DNA of 64,000 bases from DASRDR01 sp035550795 (GTDB lineage: Bacteria; Methylomirabilota; Methylomirabilia; Rokubacteriales; DASRDR01), in contig DASZOL010000078.1 of assembly GCA_035550795.1 (NCBI GenBank), positions 1-64,000 on the forward strand. The letters are read 5' to 3'. Of the stretch, positions 8,582-17,914 are shown piece by piece (within the stretch, counting starts at the first letter, position 1; each line of letters begins with the position of its first letter). Made by a program: the position numbers and the translations under genes. The notes below the pieces were generated by a model. That model was given only the letters and a program-made list of their open reading frames with translations. It was not told where the DNA came from and did no database searches.

Positions 8582-9157
8582 ATGGGCAACCGGGGCCGGC
8601 TCCACGATCCTCTGCGGCGGATCGTGCGGCGGCTCGCGGGCGGCTACCGCGCGTGGGTCACGTGCCAGCTGCAGTACCGCGGCCGGCACCGCACCGTGAT
8701 GGCCCCCGATCGGTACACGGAACTGTTCTTCCTGGACGAGGCGACCGCGCTGGCGGCGGGCCACCGCCCCTGCGGCGAATGCCGCCGGGCGGACTATCGC
8801 CGCTTCAGGGCCATGTGGCTCCGCGCGAACGGGGATCGAGGGCTCGGGATGGATGCCCCTATCGGAGCGATCGACCGGGAGCTTGACCGGGACCGGCGGG
8901 GCCCCGATGGGCGGGGGCGCACGTACGTCGCCGCCCTCGGCTCCCTTCCAGACGGCGTGTTCGTCGTCCTCGCGGACGACGCGGAGCCGCTTCTGGTCTG
9001 GCGTGGCTCTCTCGTCCCGTGGTCGCCGGGCGGATACCGGGCGGCGCGGAGGGCGCCGCCGCCCCGCGAAGCGGTGAAGGTCCTGACGCCCCGCTCCACC
9101 GCGGCGACCATCGCCGCGGGCTACGTCCCCGGGGTGCACCCGAGCCTGCCCGGCTGA
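8582..9157 (+). CDS. Conserved protein with RPCGECRRADY motif, function unknown
   Basis: At least 191 residues. Its most distinctive part is HRPCGECRRADYRRF, a Cys-x-x-Cys site probably binding a metal, next to ELFFLDEATALAAGH. I recall this arrangement from an uncharacterised family in soil and plant-associated bacteria. The frame stays open upstream of the ATG at 8582 and encodes PLQNRVTPSGDL and RGTLMGNRG, which also looks like the family N-terminus, yet no ATG, GTG or TTG precedes it before the in-frame stop at 8191. Either a CTG start (for example 8495) is used or the protein begins at 8582 without that strand. Function is not known. Confidence 0.7.
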   Translation: MGNRGRLHDPLRRIVRRLAGGYRAWVTCQLQYRGRHRTVMAPDRYTELFFLDEATALAAGHRPCGECRRADYRRFRAMWLRANGDRGLGMDAPIGAIDRELDRDRRGPDGRGRTYVAALGSLPDGVFVVLADDAEPLLVWRGSLVPWSPGGYRAARRAPPPREAVKVLTPRSTAATIAAGYVPGVHPSLPG

Positions 9158-9221
9158 CGTCCGAGGTCGGCTCGGCGAGATCGGTCGGGAAGCCTCGCCC
9201 GGACGCAGGGCCGGCTTGCGG

Positions 9222-12200
9222 CTAGGGCGGGCGGACCTCGAGCTCCCGCGGCACGTCCGGCGCCCGGATGCCGTCCCCGTCGGTCGCGGCGACTCCGTTC
9301 GCGCCGAGGGCTCCATGTCGCGCGACGGCGCCGTGGCCGTCGGCCGGGACGGGAGCGGCACCCTCCGCGGCTCCCTGGATTGCCATCGCCTGCCGATCGC
9401 GCTTGGGACGAGGTCGCCAGCGAAGGACCCGCACGACGTCGTCGAGCAGCGTGTAGGCGACCGGCGTGACCAGGAGCGTCAGCAGGAGCGAGAGCGTCTG
9501 CCCCCCGATGACCACCACGGCGATGGCCCGCCGCTCCTCCGAGCCGGGCCCGGAGCCGACCCAGAGCGGGAGCATGCCGCCCACCAGCGCAAGCGTCGTC
9601 ATCAGGATGGGCCGCAGCCGGTCCCGGTTGCCCTGCAGGATGGCCGTGCGCCGATCGTGCCCCGCCTGACGGAGCGAGTTCATGTGATCGATCTGCAGGA
9701 TCGCGTTCTTCTTGACGACGCCGAAGAGGACGAGGATGCCCAGGGCCGAGTAGAGGTTGATCGTGTTCCCGGTGTACCAGAGCGAGAAGAGGGCAAAGGG
9801 CACCGCCAGCGGGAGCGAGAGCAGGATGGTCAACGGGTGGACGAGGCTCTCGAACTGGGACGCCAGGATCATGTACATGAAGATCACGGCCAGCAGGAAG
9901 ACCCAGAGGAATTCCACGAACGTCTTCTCGAACTCGCGGGCTTGCCCCGAGACGACCGTCGTGTAGCCGGCGGGGAGGTTCAGCTCCGCCGTCGCCTGCC
10001 GGAGGGCCTCGATCCGGTCGGCCTGGCCGTAGCCGGGGGCGACGACGCCGCGCAGCCGGTTCTCGCGCTGGCGCTCCGACCGGTCGATCCGGGATGCCGT
10101 CTGGGCGGGCGCGATCTTGACCAGGTTGTCGAGGCGCACGAGCCCGCCCCCGGGGGCCAGCCCGACCTGCGGCCCGCCGCCGATCGCGCTCGCCGCGCTG
10201 CCCGAGGCGCGGGAGACGTAGAGCCGCGAGATCGCCCGCCGGTCGCGCCGGTCCGCCTCGCTCAGACGCAGCTGCACGTCGTAGTCCTGGTCGAGGACAG
10301 GATCGTGGAAGCGGGACACCTCCTGGTCCCCCCCGACCATCAGTCGGATAGCCGTCGCGATCTGCTCGACGTCCACCCGGAGATCGGCCGCCCGCTCCCG
10401 GTCGACCTCGACGCGCAGCTCGGGTCGGTCCAGGCGCAGCGTCGTGTTGAGGTCGAGCATGCCCCCCAGGGATGCGGCCCGCTCGCGCAGCAGCTCACCG
10501 TAGCGCGCCAGCGCGGCGAGGTCGGGCCCGCGGATCACGTAGTCAATGCCGAAGCTGCCCCCGCCGATGTTGAAGCCGGGGATGTTCCGGACGGTGAGGC
10601 GCATGTCGCGGAACTTGCGCAGCCGCTGGCGGACCTCCTGCATCACGTCGCTCTGGGTGTAGTTGCCGCGGAAGGCCGCGAGCGGGTCGCCCCCGCGCAG
10701 GCCGTCCCAGAGCCGAGCCGGTGTCACCGTCCGCTCGGCGTGCGGGGCGATCTGCACGTACCCGTTGCCCTGGTTCACCCGGCCCAGGAAGCTGCCGCCG
10801 GCGGTCAGGAGCACCAGCCGCACGCCGCGGACCGCCCGGATCTCGCGGTCCATCGCCTGCACCGCCTCGTCGATCGCCGCCAGGCTCAGGCCCTCGGGGC
10901 CCTCGAACGAGATCTGGAACTCGGCCTCGTCGACGTCAGTCGGCACGTACTCCCGCTTGACCAGTCCGTAGAGCCACGCCGACGAGGCGATGACGCCGGC
11001 CGCCACGGCCACGACGGCCACCCGCCCGGCGGGGGTGATCGCGAGACGGAGCAGCCACCCGTAGGCGGCCTCGATCCAGCGGTAGAACCCCCCGCGGGAG
11101 CGGGCCGCGCCGTGCTCGCCCGCCGCGTCCTCGGCCCGGAGCAGCCGCGCGCTCATCATGGGCGTCAGGGTGAACGAGACCAGAAGGCTCACCAGCACGG
11201 AGACGGCCGCCGTGAGGCCGAACTGGTAGAGGAAGCGGCCGGAGATGGACGACATGAAGGACACGGGCACGAAGATGACCACGAGGGAGAGCGTCGTGGC
11301 CATGACCGCCAGCCCGATGTCGGCGGTGGCCGCGCGCGCCGCCTCGAACGGCGACATTCGCTTCTCCTCGACGAAGCGGAAGATGTTCTCCAGCACGACG
11401 ATGGCGTCGTCGATGACGATACCGACCATCAGCACGAGGGCCAGCATGGTGACGCTGTTGAGCGTGAAGCCGAGCGCCCACATCATGCCGAACGCGGAGA
11501 TGACCGACGCCGGGATGGCGACGGCGGCGATGAACGTGGAGCGCCAGCTCCGCATGAACGCCAGAACGACGAGCGAGGCCAGGATGCTCCCCAGCACGAG
11601 GTGGAGGTTGATCTCGTGGAGGGCGGAGTAGATGTACCGCGACTGGTCGCGGAGGATGTCGACCTTCACGTCCGCGGGCAGGAGCGGCGTGAGTCGCCCC
11701 AGGTTCGCCTTGACCGCCTCGATCACGGCGACCGTGTTCGCGCCCGACTGGCGGCGAACCTCAAGGATGACGGTGGGCACACCATTCACGCGGACCGTCG
11801 AGCGCTGCTCCTTGGTGCCGTCCTCCGCGCGCCCGATGTCCCGCACGCGCACCGGCGCCCCGTTGATCGTGGCGACCACGAGGTCGTTGAACGACCGCGG
11901 GTCGACCACGCGGCCCATGGTCCGGAGCGACTGCTCCTGGCGGCCGGACGTGACGTTCCCGCCGGGCAGGTCGGCGTTCTGCCGGACGATGGCGTCCCGG
12001 ACGGCGGTGATCGGGATCTGGTACGCCGCCAGCCGGTCCGCCTCCACCCAGATGTTGACGGCCCGCGAGAGGCCGCCCACGAGCCGGACCTCCCCGACCC
12101 CCAGGGCGCGCTCGAGATCGACCTTGACGGTCTTGTCGGCGATCTCCGTCAGCTCGCGCAGGCTCCGGTTCCCGGACACGGCCAGCGTGAGGATCGGGGA

Positions 12201-12608
12201 CTGGTCGTTGTCGAACTTCGACACGGTGGGCGGCCGGACGTCGCGGGGCAGGTTGCGCACCGCGTTCAGGACCTTCTCGCGGACGTCCTGGGCGGCCACG
12301 TCCACGGACCGGTCCAGCGCGAAGGTGATGATGACGATGCTCGCGCCGGGGCCCGTGATCGACCGGAGCTCCGTGATGCCCTGGACGGTGTTGACCGCCT
12401 CCTCGATCTTCTGGGTGACCTGGGTCTCCACCTCCTCGACGGAGGCGCCCGGCAGCTCGGCGCGGACGCTCACCGTGGGCAGCTCGACGGACGGGAAGCG
12501 GTCGACGCCCAGACGGAAGTAGCTCGCCGAGCCCACGACGACGAGCGCGAGCACGATCATCGTCGCGAAGACGGGCCGGCGAATGCAGACCTCGGCGAGC
12601 TTTTGCAC
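9222..12608 (-). CDS. RND efflux permease (HAE1/AcrB-like)
   Basis: A 1128-residue inner-membrane RND pump subunit with the standard layout. A first transmembrane helix (FATMIVLALVVVGSASYF) is followed by a large porter loop, a central helix bundle with the proton-relay helix GIVIDDAIVVLENIF, and a second porter loop and helix bundle ending LALVGGMLPLWVGSG and LLLTLLVTPVAYTLLDD. It is somewhat longer than the usual 1030-1050 residues. The pump exports hydrophobic compounds or metals using the proton gradient, together with the adaptor gene before it. The GTG start at 12608 shares one base with the adaptor's TAG stop. No outer-membrane TolC gene is adjacent. Confidence 0.93.
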   Translation of the reverse strand: MQKLAEVCIRRPVFATMIVLALVVVGSASYFRLGVDRFPSVELPTVSVRAELPGASVEEVETQVTQKIEEAVNTVQGITELRSITGPGASIVIITFALDRSVDVAAQDVREKVLNAVRNLPRDVRPPTVSKFDNDQSPILTLAVSGNRSLRELTEIADKTVKVDLERALGVGEVRLVGGLSRAVNIWVEADRLAAYQIPITAVRDAIVRQNADLPGGNVTSGRQEQSLRTMGRVVDPRSFNDLVVATINGAPVRVRDIGRAEDGTKEQRSTVRVNGVPTVILEVRRQSGANTVAVIEAVKANLGRLTPLLPADVKVDILRDQSRYIYSALHEINLHLVLGSILASLVVLAFMRSWRSTFIAAVAIPASVISAFGMMWALGFTLNSVTMLALVLMVGIVIDDAIVVLENIFRFVEEKRMSPFEAARAATADIGLAVMATTLSLVVIFVPVSFMSSISGRFLYQFGLTAAVSVLVSLLVSFTLTPMMSARLLRAEDAAGEHGAARSRGGFYRWIEAAYGWLLRLAITPAGRVAVVAVAAGVIASSAWLYGLVKREYVPTDVDEAEFQISFEGPEGLSLAAIDEAVQAMDREIRAVRGVRLVLLTAGGSFLGRVNQGNGYVQIAPHAERTVTPARLWDGLRGGDPLAAFRGNYTQSDVMQEVRQRLRKFRDMRLTVRNIPGFNIGGGSFGIDYVIRGPDLAALARYGELLRERAASLGGMLDLNTTLRLDRPELRVEVDRERAADLRVDVEQIATAIRLMVGGDQEVSRFHDPVLDQDYDVQLRLSEADRRDRRAISRLYVSRASGSAASAIGGGPQVGLAPGGGLVRLDNLVKIAPAQTASRIDRSERQRENRLRGVVAPGYGQADRIEALRQATAELNLPAGYTTVVSGQAREFEKTFVEFLWVFLLAVIFMYMILASQFESLVHPLTILLSLPLAVPFALFSLWYTGNTINLYSALGILVLFGVVKKNAILQIDHMNSLRQAGHDRRTAILQGNRDRLRPILMTTLALVGGMLPLWVGSGPGSEERRAIAVVVIGGQTLSLLLTLLVTPVAYTLLDDVVRVLRWRPRPKRDRQAMAIQGAAEGAAPVPADGHGAVARHGALGANGVAATDGDGIRAPDVPRELEVRPP

Positions 12609-13882
12609 TACTTCTCCACGGTGACGGCCTGACCGCCAGTGAGGTTGCCGGGCTGGACGACGATAGGCTCGCCGGGCTTCACGCCCGAGACGATCTCGAC
12701 CTGGTCGCCGAGACGGCGCCCTGTCGTGACGCGGAGCTCCTCGCTCTTGCCGTCCTTGACCGTGAGCACCTTCTCCACGCCCGCGAAGGTGACGACAGCG
12801 ACGGCCGGCACCGTCACGACGCGGTCGTCCTGCTGAACGACCACCTCGGCCTTGGCGAAGGAGCCGGGCCTGAGGCGCCCGCCGCGGTTCGGGACCTCGG
12901 CCTCGATGAGCAGCGTCCGGCTCTGCTCGGCGACCGCGGGCGACAGGCGCGCCACCGTTCCCGGGTAGACGCCCGGATCGCCCTCGACGGTGACATGCAC
13001 GGGCTGCCCCCGGCGCACGCTGAGGGCCTCGCGCTCGGGGACCGCGAGCCGGAGCCGCAGCGGGTGGAGGCGAACGATGGTCACCACCGGCGCTCCGGCG
13101 GCAAGGTACTGGCCGACCGAGGCCTGTCGCTCGACCACGGCGCCGTCGATCGGCGAGGCGATGACCGTGTCCGCGAGCTGCTGGCGGGCCAGCTCGACCT
13201 CCGAGCGGCGCTGGAGGAGAACCGCCTGCCGGTTCTGAACCTCCTCCAGCGCGTCCTGGTAGCGGCCCTCGGCGACCTGGAGCGCCGACACCGCCGCGTC
13301 GAGCTCGGCGCGGGCCACGAACTGCTGCTCCCAGAGGCGCGCCATCCGGTCGCGATTCAGCTGCGCCTGGTCGAGCAGCGCCTTCGCCTGCCGCACCACG
13401 GCGGTCTCGGCCGCGTCCACCCGGTCGTCGTCGCCGTCGGCGGGGAGCCCCAGCCGGACGCGCGCTTGCTTGAGCGCGGCGACGGCCTGGTCGAGGCGAT
13501 ACTGGTAGTCCTTGGTGTCGATGCTGCCGATCGACTGGCCCTTCTTCACCAGGCTGCCCAGATCGACGGAGACCTCGGCGAGCCGGCCCACGACCTTGGT
13601 GCCCAGGATGACTTGCTCGTCGGCAGCCAGCGTCCCGGTGGCGGTCACGGTCCGCGCCACTGCGGTCTCCGCGGCCGGCACGATCCGGACGGCCCGCGGC
13701 GGCCCCGCCGCCGCGGCGTCCGACTTCTGGGGCGCCGCGGTCGCCGGTATCTCCTGCTGGCACCCCGCGGCGGCCATCCACCCAGCCAGGAGCAGGCAGA
13801 GCGCGCCCGAACGAACCGGACAGGCTCTCTCGTGACCGGGGCCGACGGCGCCCCGGCTCGCTTGCGGGCGGGGAGAGTCCAC
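12608..13882 (-). CDS. RND efflux periplasmic adaptor lipoprotein (membrane fusion protein)
   Basis: About 424 residues. The N-terminal signal LCLLLAGWMAAAGC ends in a lipobox, so the protein should be lipid-anchored in the periplasm. A split biotinyl-lipoyl domain follows (VKKGQSIGSIDTKDY, later VIASPIDGAVVERQASVGQYL) around a long alpha-helical hairpin (about residues 130-210). Beta-barrel and membrane-proximal domains end with VKPGEPIVVQPGNL. The start at GTG 13882 is chosen because it gives a normal signal peptide; a TTG at 13933 would add 17 residues. It is translated just ahead of the permease with a one-base overlap. Confidence 0.88.
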   Translation of the reverse strand: MDSPRPQASRGAVGPGHERACPVRSGALCLLLAGWMAAAGCQQEIPATAAPQKSDAAAAGPPRAVRIVPAAETAVARTVTATGTLAADEQVILGTKVVGRLAEVSVDLGSLVKKGQSIGSIDTKDYQYRLDQAVAALKQARVRLGLPADGDDDRVDAAETAVVRQAKALLDQAQLNRDRMARLWEQQFVARAELDAAVSALQVAEGRYQDALEEVQNRQAVLLQRRSEVELARQQLADTVIASPIDGAVVERQASVGQYLAAGAPVVTIVRLHPLRLRLAVPEREALSVRRGQPVHVTVEGDPGVYPGTVARLSPAVAEQSRTLLIEAEVPNRGGRLRPGSFAKAEVVVQQDDRVVTVPAVAVVTFAGVEKVLTVKDGKSEELRVTTGRRLGDQVEIVSGVKPGEPIVVQPGNLTGGQAVTVEK

Positions 13883-14173
13883 GTTATTCGCAGGATACAC
13901 CGGATCAGCTGCGTCAGGCCCGGACTGGGGCAATCACTCCCCGTGCGGTTCGGGCTGAGGCCTCCCACCATGCAGCCGCCCGGTCAGGGCCGGACCCGCA
14001 GCGGGCTTCGAGGCTCGGCGTGACGAGCACTTGCCGGGCGGCCGCGGGTCGCGGGCAAGGGGAGCCGCCGCCGTCGCGCCCTCGCCATCGAGAGCCGCGA
14101 TCGACAGGCCGGCGCCGGTCGGGTCCCGGTCCGGCCCCGGAGCCGCGCCCCCCGGAGGCAGAGCGCCTTCCGC
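13883..14173. other. Intergenic region between efflux operon and cytochrome remnant
   Basis: About 290 bases with no convincing gene. It should hold the promoter of the leftward efflux operon. The best -10 candidate read leftward is TATCCT about 18 bases before the GTG at 13882, without a convincing -35 element. No repeat was seen. Confidence 0.4.
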
Positions 14174-14924
14174 TCAGAGGACCTTCAGGAACTCGACCAG
14201 GTCTCGCTTGTCCTCGTCAGTGAGCTTCTCGGTCGTGCCGGCCTTCTGCACGTACTCCCACATGGCCTCGACCGCCTGCTCCAGGGTCGGGTAGCGGCCG
14301 TCGTGGAAGTACCGCCCCGTGCGGGACACGCTCCGCAGCGCGGGTCCTTTGAACTTGCCGCCGGACCCGACGTCGTCCACGTCCTGCTTCTCGTAGTGCG
14401 GCGGCTCGTGGCAGGTCTTGCATCCGGCTTTGACCAGGAAGAGCTCGTATCCGCGCTTCGCCGCCACCGGCGCCGCATCCGAGGGCGATCCGCCGGCCTT
14501 CAGGTTGGTATTTTCGGGGTACGCCAGCGACCGCACGTACGCGGCCAGCGCCGCCAGGGTCTCCGGCAACGGCTCGGCGCCCTTCATCCGGTTGACGATG
14601 ATGCCCCGGATGTTCGCCTCGAGGCTCGGCTCCGTACCCGCCCACGAGTACGCCCGGCGGAAGCCGGCGCCCCAGAGCGTCGGCGTGCTCCGCCCGGTGG
14701 AGTCGCCGTCTGGCACCACAGTGAGCCCGACGTAGGTCTCGTTGCGTCCCAGTTCACGAGCGTGCCGTCGAACCGGGCCAGCACCGCCCGGCCGACGTCG
14801 GTCCTAACTCAGGACCGACAGCGTCTTCGATACTGTCGCCGAGCAGCTGATGCAGTTGATCGAGGGCCCCCTGGGGCACGGTCTGGGCGGAGACCGGCGT
14901 GAGCGCGACGAGCACGCTCGTCAC
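14174..14924 (-). pseudogene. c-type cytochrome / cytochrome c peroxidase-like gene broken by frameshifts
   Basis: The 3-prime part (14174-14719) encodes a heme-binding domain with GCKTCHEPPHY, GPALRSVSRTGRYFHDGRYPTL and a C-terminal DEDKRDLVEFLKVL helix, as in di-heme cytochrome c peroxidase relatives. Upstream, homologous-looking sequence continues in two other frames: ARFDGTLVNWD in one, and a signal-like leader TSVLVALTPVSAQ in another. Joining them needs at least two frame changes, near 14740 and near 14805. The second coincides with a perfect hairpin. The normal protein would be periplasmic. As assembled the gene is dead, unless both shifts are sequencing errors. Confidence 0.75.
14797..14819. 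repeat. Perfect 9-bp inverted repeat inside the cytochrome pseudogene
   Basis: GTCGGTCCT-AACTC-AGGACCGAC forms a perfect 9-bp stem with a 5-base loop. It lies at the point where the cytochrome reading frame is lost and has no T-tract. Confidence 0.6.
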
Positions 14925-14930
14925 GACGTG

Positions 14931-15218
14931 TCAGCGATCTGAGGGGCCGACGCGGTCGAACTCCCGCGTTCGCTCGATCCGCTCCTGCTCCTCCAGGAAC
15001 AGGCGGTTGCGCTCGCGGCGCTTCTCCCGCGTCGACGGGTCGACGGGGTCGGGAGAATCGCTCCCGCTGCCAAACGGGACGGCGCAGCCGCCGAGAGCGA
15101 CGAGCCCCACGACGACGGTCAGGGTCAGCTGACCGAGCGCGTGCGCGACGCTTCGGGCCCGCCGAGGGACACTCTGGTCCGCGATAGCCTGCCCCGCATG
15201 CGTCTCTGGCTCGACCAC
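14931..15218 (-). CDS. Small putative lipoprotein, unknown function
   Basis: A 95-residue frame (GTG start). The hydrophobic stretch LTLTVVVGLVALGGC ends in a good lipobox. The remainder is a highly charged segment (REKRRERNRLFLEEQERIER) likely to form one helix or coiled coil. Such short lipoproteins are common and uncharacterised. The first 20 or so residues before the signal look non-natural, and the true start may lie further in, although no better start codon is present. It is followed 6 bases later by the broken cytochrome on the same strand, so both may be in one transcript. Confidence 0.5.
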   Translation of the reverse strand: MVEPETHAGQAIADQSVPRRARSVAHALGQLTLTVVVGLVALGGCAVPFGSGSDSPDPVDPSTREKRRERNRLFLEEQERIERTREFDRVGPSDR

Positions 15219-15556
15219 GAGTGCCTCCCTGTCTCCCGCGTGAGGATCGGCACGGGCGTGCCACGCATCATGGCACGGGATGGCCTGCGAGGGTACCTTG
15301 TGAGCGCGGCCCGGGCCGCTCTTGGGGCGGCCGCTCGGCGGGGTCGCATTCCGAGGCCGGCGACCGGGCCCGGTCGGCGCGACAGATCGCTCGCGACTCC
15401 GGGATCGGGGTACCGTCCCGGCTCCGGTCGCTGCTACGCCGGGGCCCGGAATGTCGCCCTCTTCGCCTGGCGGCCGGTCGAAAAGCCAATAGCGGCCGAC
15501 CGGCAGCCGCGCGCAGAATGGATGTTGAGATGCTCGGCCAGCGAGCGATCTTCTGT
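15219..15556. other. Intergenic region with no recognisable gene
   Basis: About 340 bases between two divergently oriented lipoprotein genes. Open frames exist but look like GC-rich noise (Arg/Gly/Ala-rich, no hydrophobic pattern). Promoters for both neighbours are expected here, but none matches consensus well. Confidence 0.4.
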
Positions 15557-16021
15557 ATGGAGGGCCTCCTGCGGGCGAGTCCGTCTCCTGCCCATTCGAC
15601 CTCGCCGCGATCGCGTCAGCCGCGGTTCACGCCGAAGGCCGCCGGCTGGCGCGTGCTGGGCCTCGCCGTCCTGCTGGCCGGGTGCAGCTTCGTGTCCACG
15701 CGCCTCCAGCCCTACCTGGGAGGCCCGACGTTCCCGCCGACCGATCCCACCCAGGTGGCGATTCTTCGCGCCGAGCCGACCCAGCCTCACTACCGGCTCG
15801 GCGAGGTCTTCGCGGAGCCGTCCGGCCAACCGACGGTCCCCCAGTACGAGCAGGCCTTGCGCGAAGGCGGGGCCAAGATGGGTGCGGAGGCCGTGGTCGT
15901 TGTCTATGACCGGATGCAGGTCGTGGGCACCCTCGTCACCGGTCCGTGGTGGGCACCGTCCGCTTCTCCGATCGTCGGGCGTGTCGTCGTGGGCCTGGCG
16001 ATCCGCTACTCGGGCCCCTGA
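15557..16021 (+). CDS. Putative lipoprotein, unknown function
   Basis: A 154-residue protein from ATG 15557. The signal region LGLAVLLAGC ends in a lipobox Cys. The exported part carries QVAILRAEPTQPHYRLGEVF, EQALREGGAKMGAEAVVVVYD and a C-terminal GRVVVGLAIRYSG strand, a compact domain that I recall from uncharacterised bacterial lipoproteins. An in-frame ATG at 15518 would lengthen the n-region, which is already long. The following phosphoesterase gene begins 52 bases later on the same strand. Confidence 0.7.
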   Translation: MEGLLRASPSPAHSTSPRSRQPRFTPKAAGWRVLGLAVLLAGCSFVSTRLQPYLGGPTFPPTDPTQVAILRAEPTQPHYRLGEVFAEPSGQPTVPQYEQALREGGAKMGAEAVVVVYDRMQVVGTLVTGPWWAPSASPIVGRVVVGLAIRYSGP

Positions 16022-16073
16022 GCCCGGGCCGCCTGTCCGCCGAGATGGCTGCCCCGGGGAGATCCGGCTCCCC

Positions 16074-17897
16074 GTGAGCGAGCCTTCCTCCGTCGACGCC
16101 CCGCGGAGCCGGTCGGCGGCCCGCGCGCCCACACCCCTCCACTGGCGAGGTTCGGAAGCGCCGCCGGTCCGGTTCCTTCGCGGAGCACGCCCCCCTTACG
16201 CCATCCGCTGGTTCGGTAGCACGGCGCTCCTGGGCCATCTGCGCCGCGTGGCAGCCTCGGCCATCGCCAGCCAGGCGGTGGACACGCGCGACTGGATGCG
16301 CCCTGAGCGCCCCCACGAGCTGCTGGCGCAGGCCGCGCACGTCCTGCGGGCCCCCGTGCCCGACGCGCTCACCCTCGTCGAGCGTCTCGGGCGACCCCTG
16401 TGGATCGACTTCGTCGCCGACACCGGGGACGACCGCGACGTGAGCGCCGCCGTCGCGCGCCTCGTCTTCGCGGAGTACACGCTGGCGGGCCCCCAGGGCG
16501 ACGTGGCACTGCCGCGCGGCGACGTCCTCCTCTTCGGCGGCGACACCGCCTACCCCGTGGCCACCGGCCGGGAGATCCTGCGGCGGGTGGTGCAGCCGTG
16601 GAACGAGGTGCTCCAGGAGACCGGCACGGGCGGACACCGGCGCGTCCTGCTGGGCATTCCGGGAAACCACGACTGGTACGACGGGCTGGACGGGTTCGCC
16701 CGGCTGTTCCGGCGGGACGCCGTGGTCGGCATGCTGGCCCACTGGGAGGCCGAGCGGGCGAGCCCGACGCACCGGAAGCGGCCCGGGGATCGGAGCCGCG
16801 CCGCGCTCGTCCGGCAGCTTCACCTCGACGAGCTGGCGGGATCCGTCGACCTCATCCGGTCCGCGTACCAGTCGCTCCGCGCGATGGTCCGAGGAGGGAC
16901 CGTCTACCGCGTGGCGCGGCTCGCGCTGCGGGGCTACACGCCCGTGCAGGAAGCCTCGCACTGGGCGCTGCCGCTGGCGCCCGGGCTCGATCTGTGGGGC
17001 GTGGACCGGCAGCTCCGCCGGCTGGACTTCCGTCAGCGCACGTTCTTCATCGAGCGCCGGGCGGAGCGGCCCGAGGATCGGCTGATCTTCCTCGCCCCGG
17101 ATCCCGCGCTGTCATTTGCCGAGCCGAATCCGGCCGGCCAGGCCATGCTGAACGCCTGTCACCTGTCCCTCGAGGCCGACCGGGTGCTCTACCTCTGCGG
17201 CGACCTTCACCACTACGAGCGGCGCGCGGTCGGCGAGTCCCTCCACGTCATCGCCGGCGGCGGAGGCGCCTTTCTCCACGGGACGCGCATCCCACCGCCT
17301 CCCGGGGGGCCGGCCGCGTGTGCCTATCCCGACACCGCCACGAGCCGCCGGCTCGCGCTCGGGCTCCCGTGGAAGCTGGTGGCCGGCGCGGCCGGCTTCC
17401 TCCCGCACATGCTGTTCGGCCTCCTCGCCGCGCTCCAGCTCCGGGCTCTCGACCACGGCCCCGGCGCGGGGACGCTGGCCACCGCGCTGGTCGCGCTCGC
17501 GTGCGTGACCGGGCTCACCCTCGCGGTGCGCGGCCGCCGCGCTCGGTGGGCCATGACGCTGGGGATCGCGCTGTCGTTCGGTCTGGGCGTGGCGGTCGCT
17601 CCCCTGCTGCTCCGGCAGCTCGTCCTGCTCCTCTCGCGCGGCATCTACCACGATGGCCTGGTGATCCTGGGGCAGGCCGCGCTGGGCGCGCTCCTCTTCG
17701 GGGCGTTCCTGATGCTCCTCGCCCTCACCGGCCTCGAGCACGAGGAAGGCTTCGCCGCCCTCGGACATCCCGGGTTCCGCCACTTCATGCGGGTGCGGAT
17801 CGATCCGGGCGGTGGGTTCGAAGCCTGGGTGATCGGCAAGGACGACCCGCTCGCCCCGGGTCCGCCCGTGCTCATCGACCACTTCACGTGGCGCTGA
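16074..17897 (+). CDS. Membrane-anchored metallophosphoesterase
   Basis: A 607-residue protein. The N-terminal two-thirds holds calcineurin-type metallophosphoesterase motifs in order: VLLFGGDTAYP (near 149), GIPGNHDWYDG (near 192) and LCGDLHHYER (near 374), followed by GGGGAFLHGT, supplying Asp, Asn and His ligands for a two-metal centre. Residues from about 434 to 565 contain four hydrophobic segments, so the enzyme is probably anchored in the cytoplasmic membrane. The order is unusual, because the catalytic domain comes first. The GTG at 16074 is chosen as the first plausible start after the lipoprotein gene. The substrate (a phosphodiester or phospholipid) is unknown. Confidence 0.82.
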   Translation: MSEPSSVDAPRSRSAARAPTPLHWRGSEAPPVRFLRGARPPYAIRWFGSTALLGHLRRVAASAIASQAVDTRDWMRPERPHELLAQAAHVLRAPVPDALTLVERLGRPLWIDFVADTGDDRDVSAAVARLVFAEYTLAGPQGDVALPRGDVLLFGGDTAYPVATGREILRRVVQPWNEVLQETGTGGHRRVLLGIPGNHDWYDGLDGFARLFRRDAVVGMLAHWEAERASPTHRKRPGDRSRAALVRQLHLDELAGSVDLIRSAYQSLRAMVRGGTVYRVARLALRGYTPVQEASHWALPLAPGLDLWGVDRQLRRLDFRQRTFFIERRAERPEDRLIFLAPDPALSFAEPNPAGQAMLNACHLSLEADRVLYLCGDLHHYERRAVGESLHVIAGGGGAFLHGTRIPPPPGGPAACAYPDTATSRRLALGLPWKLVAGAAGFLPHMLFGLLAALQLRALDHGPGAGTLATALVALACVTGLTLAVRGRRARWAMTLGIALSFGLGVAVAPLLLRQLVLLLSRGIYHDGLVILGQAALGALLFGAFLMLLALTGLEHEEGFAALGHPGFRHFMRVRIDPGGGFEAWVIGKDDPLAPGPPVLIDHFTWR

Positions 17898-17914
17898 CCG
17901 GTGACGCGGCGCTG

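Noticed and set aside
9216..12632. A 1138-residue open frame on the + strand opposite the RND permease
   Set aside because: Its product is Arg/Gly/Asp/His-rich with no domain signal. The opposite strand encodes an unmistakable RND pump, so it is a GC-bias shadow.
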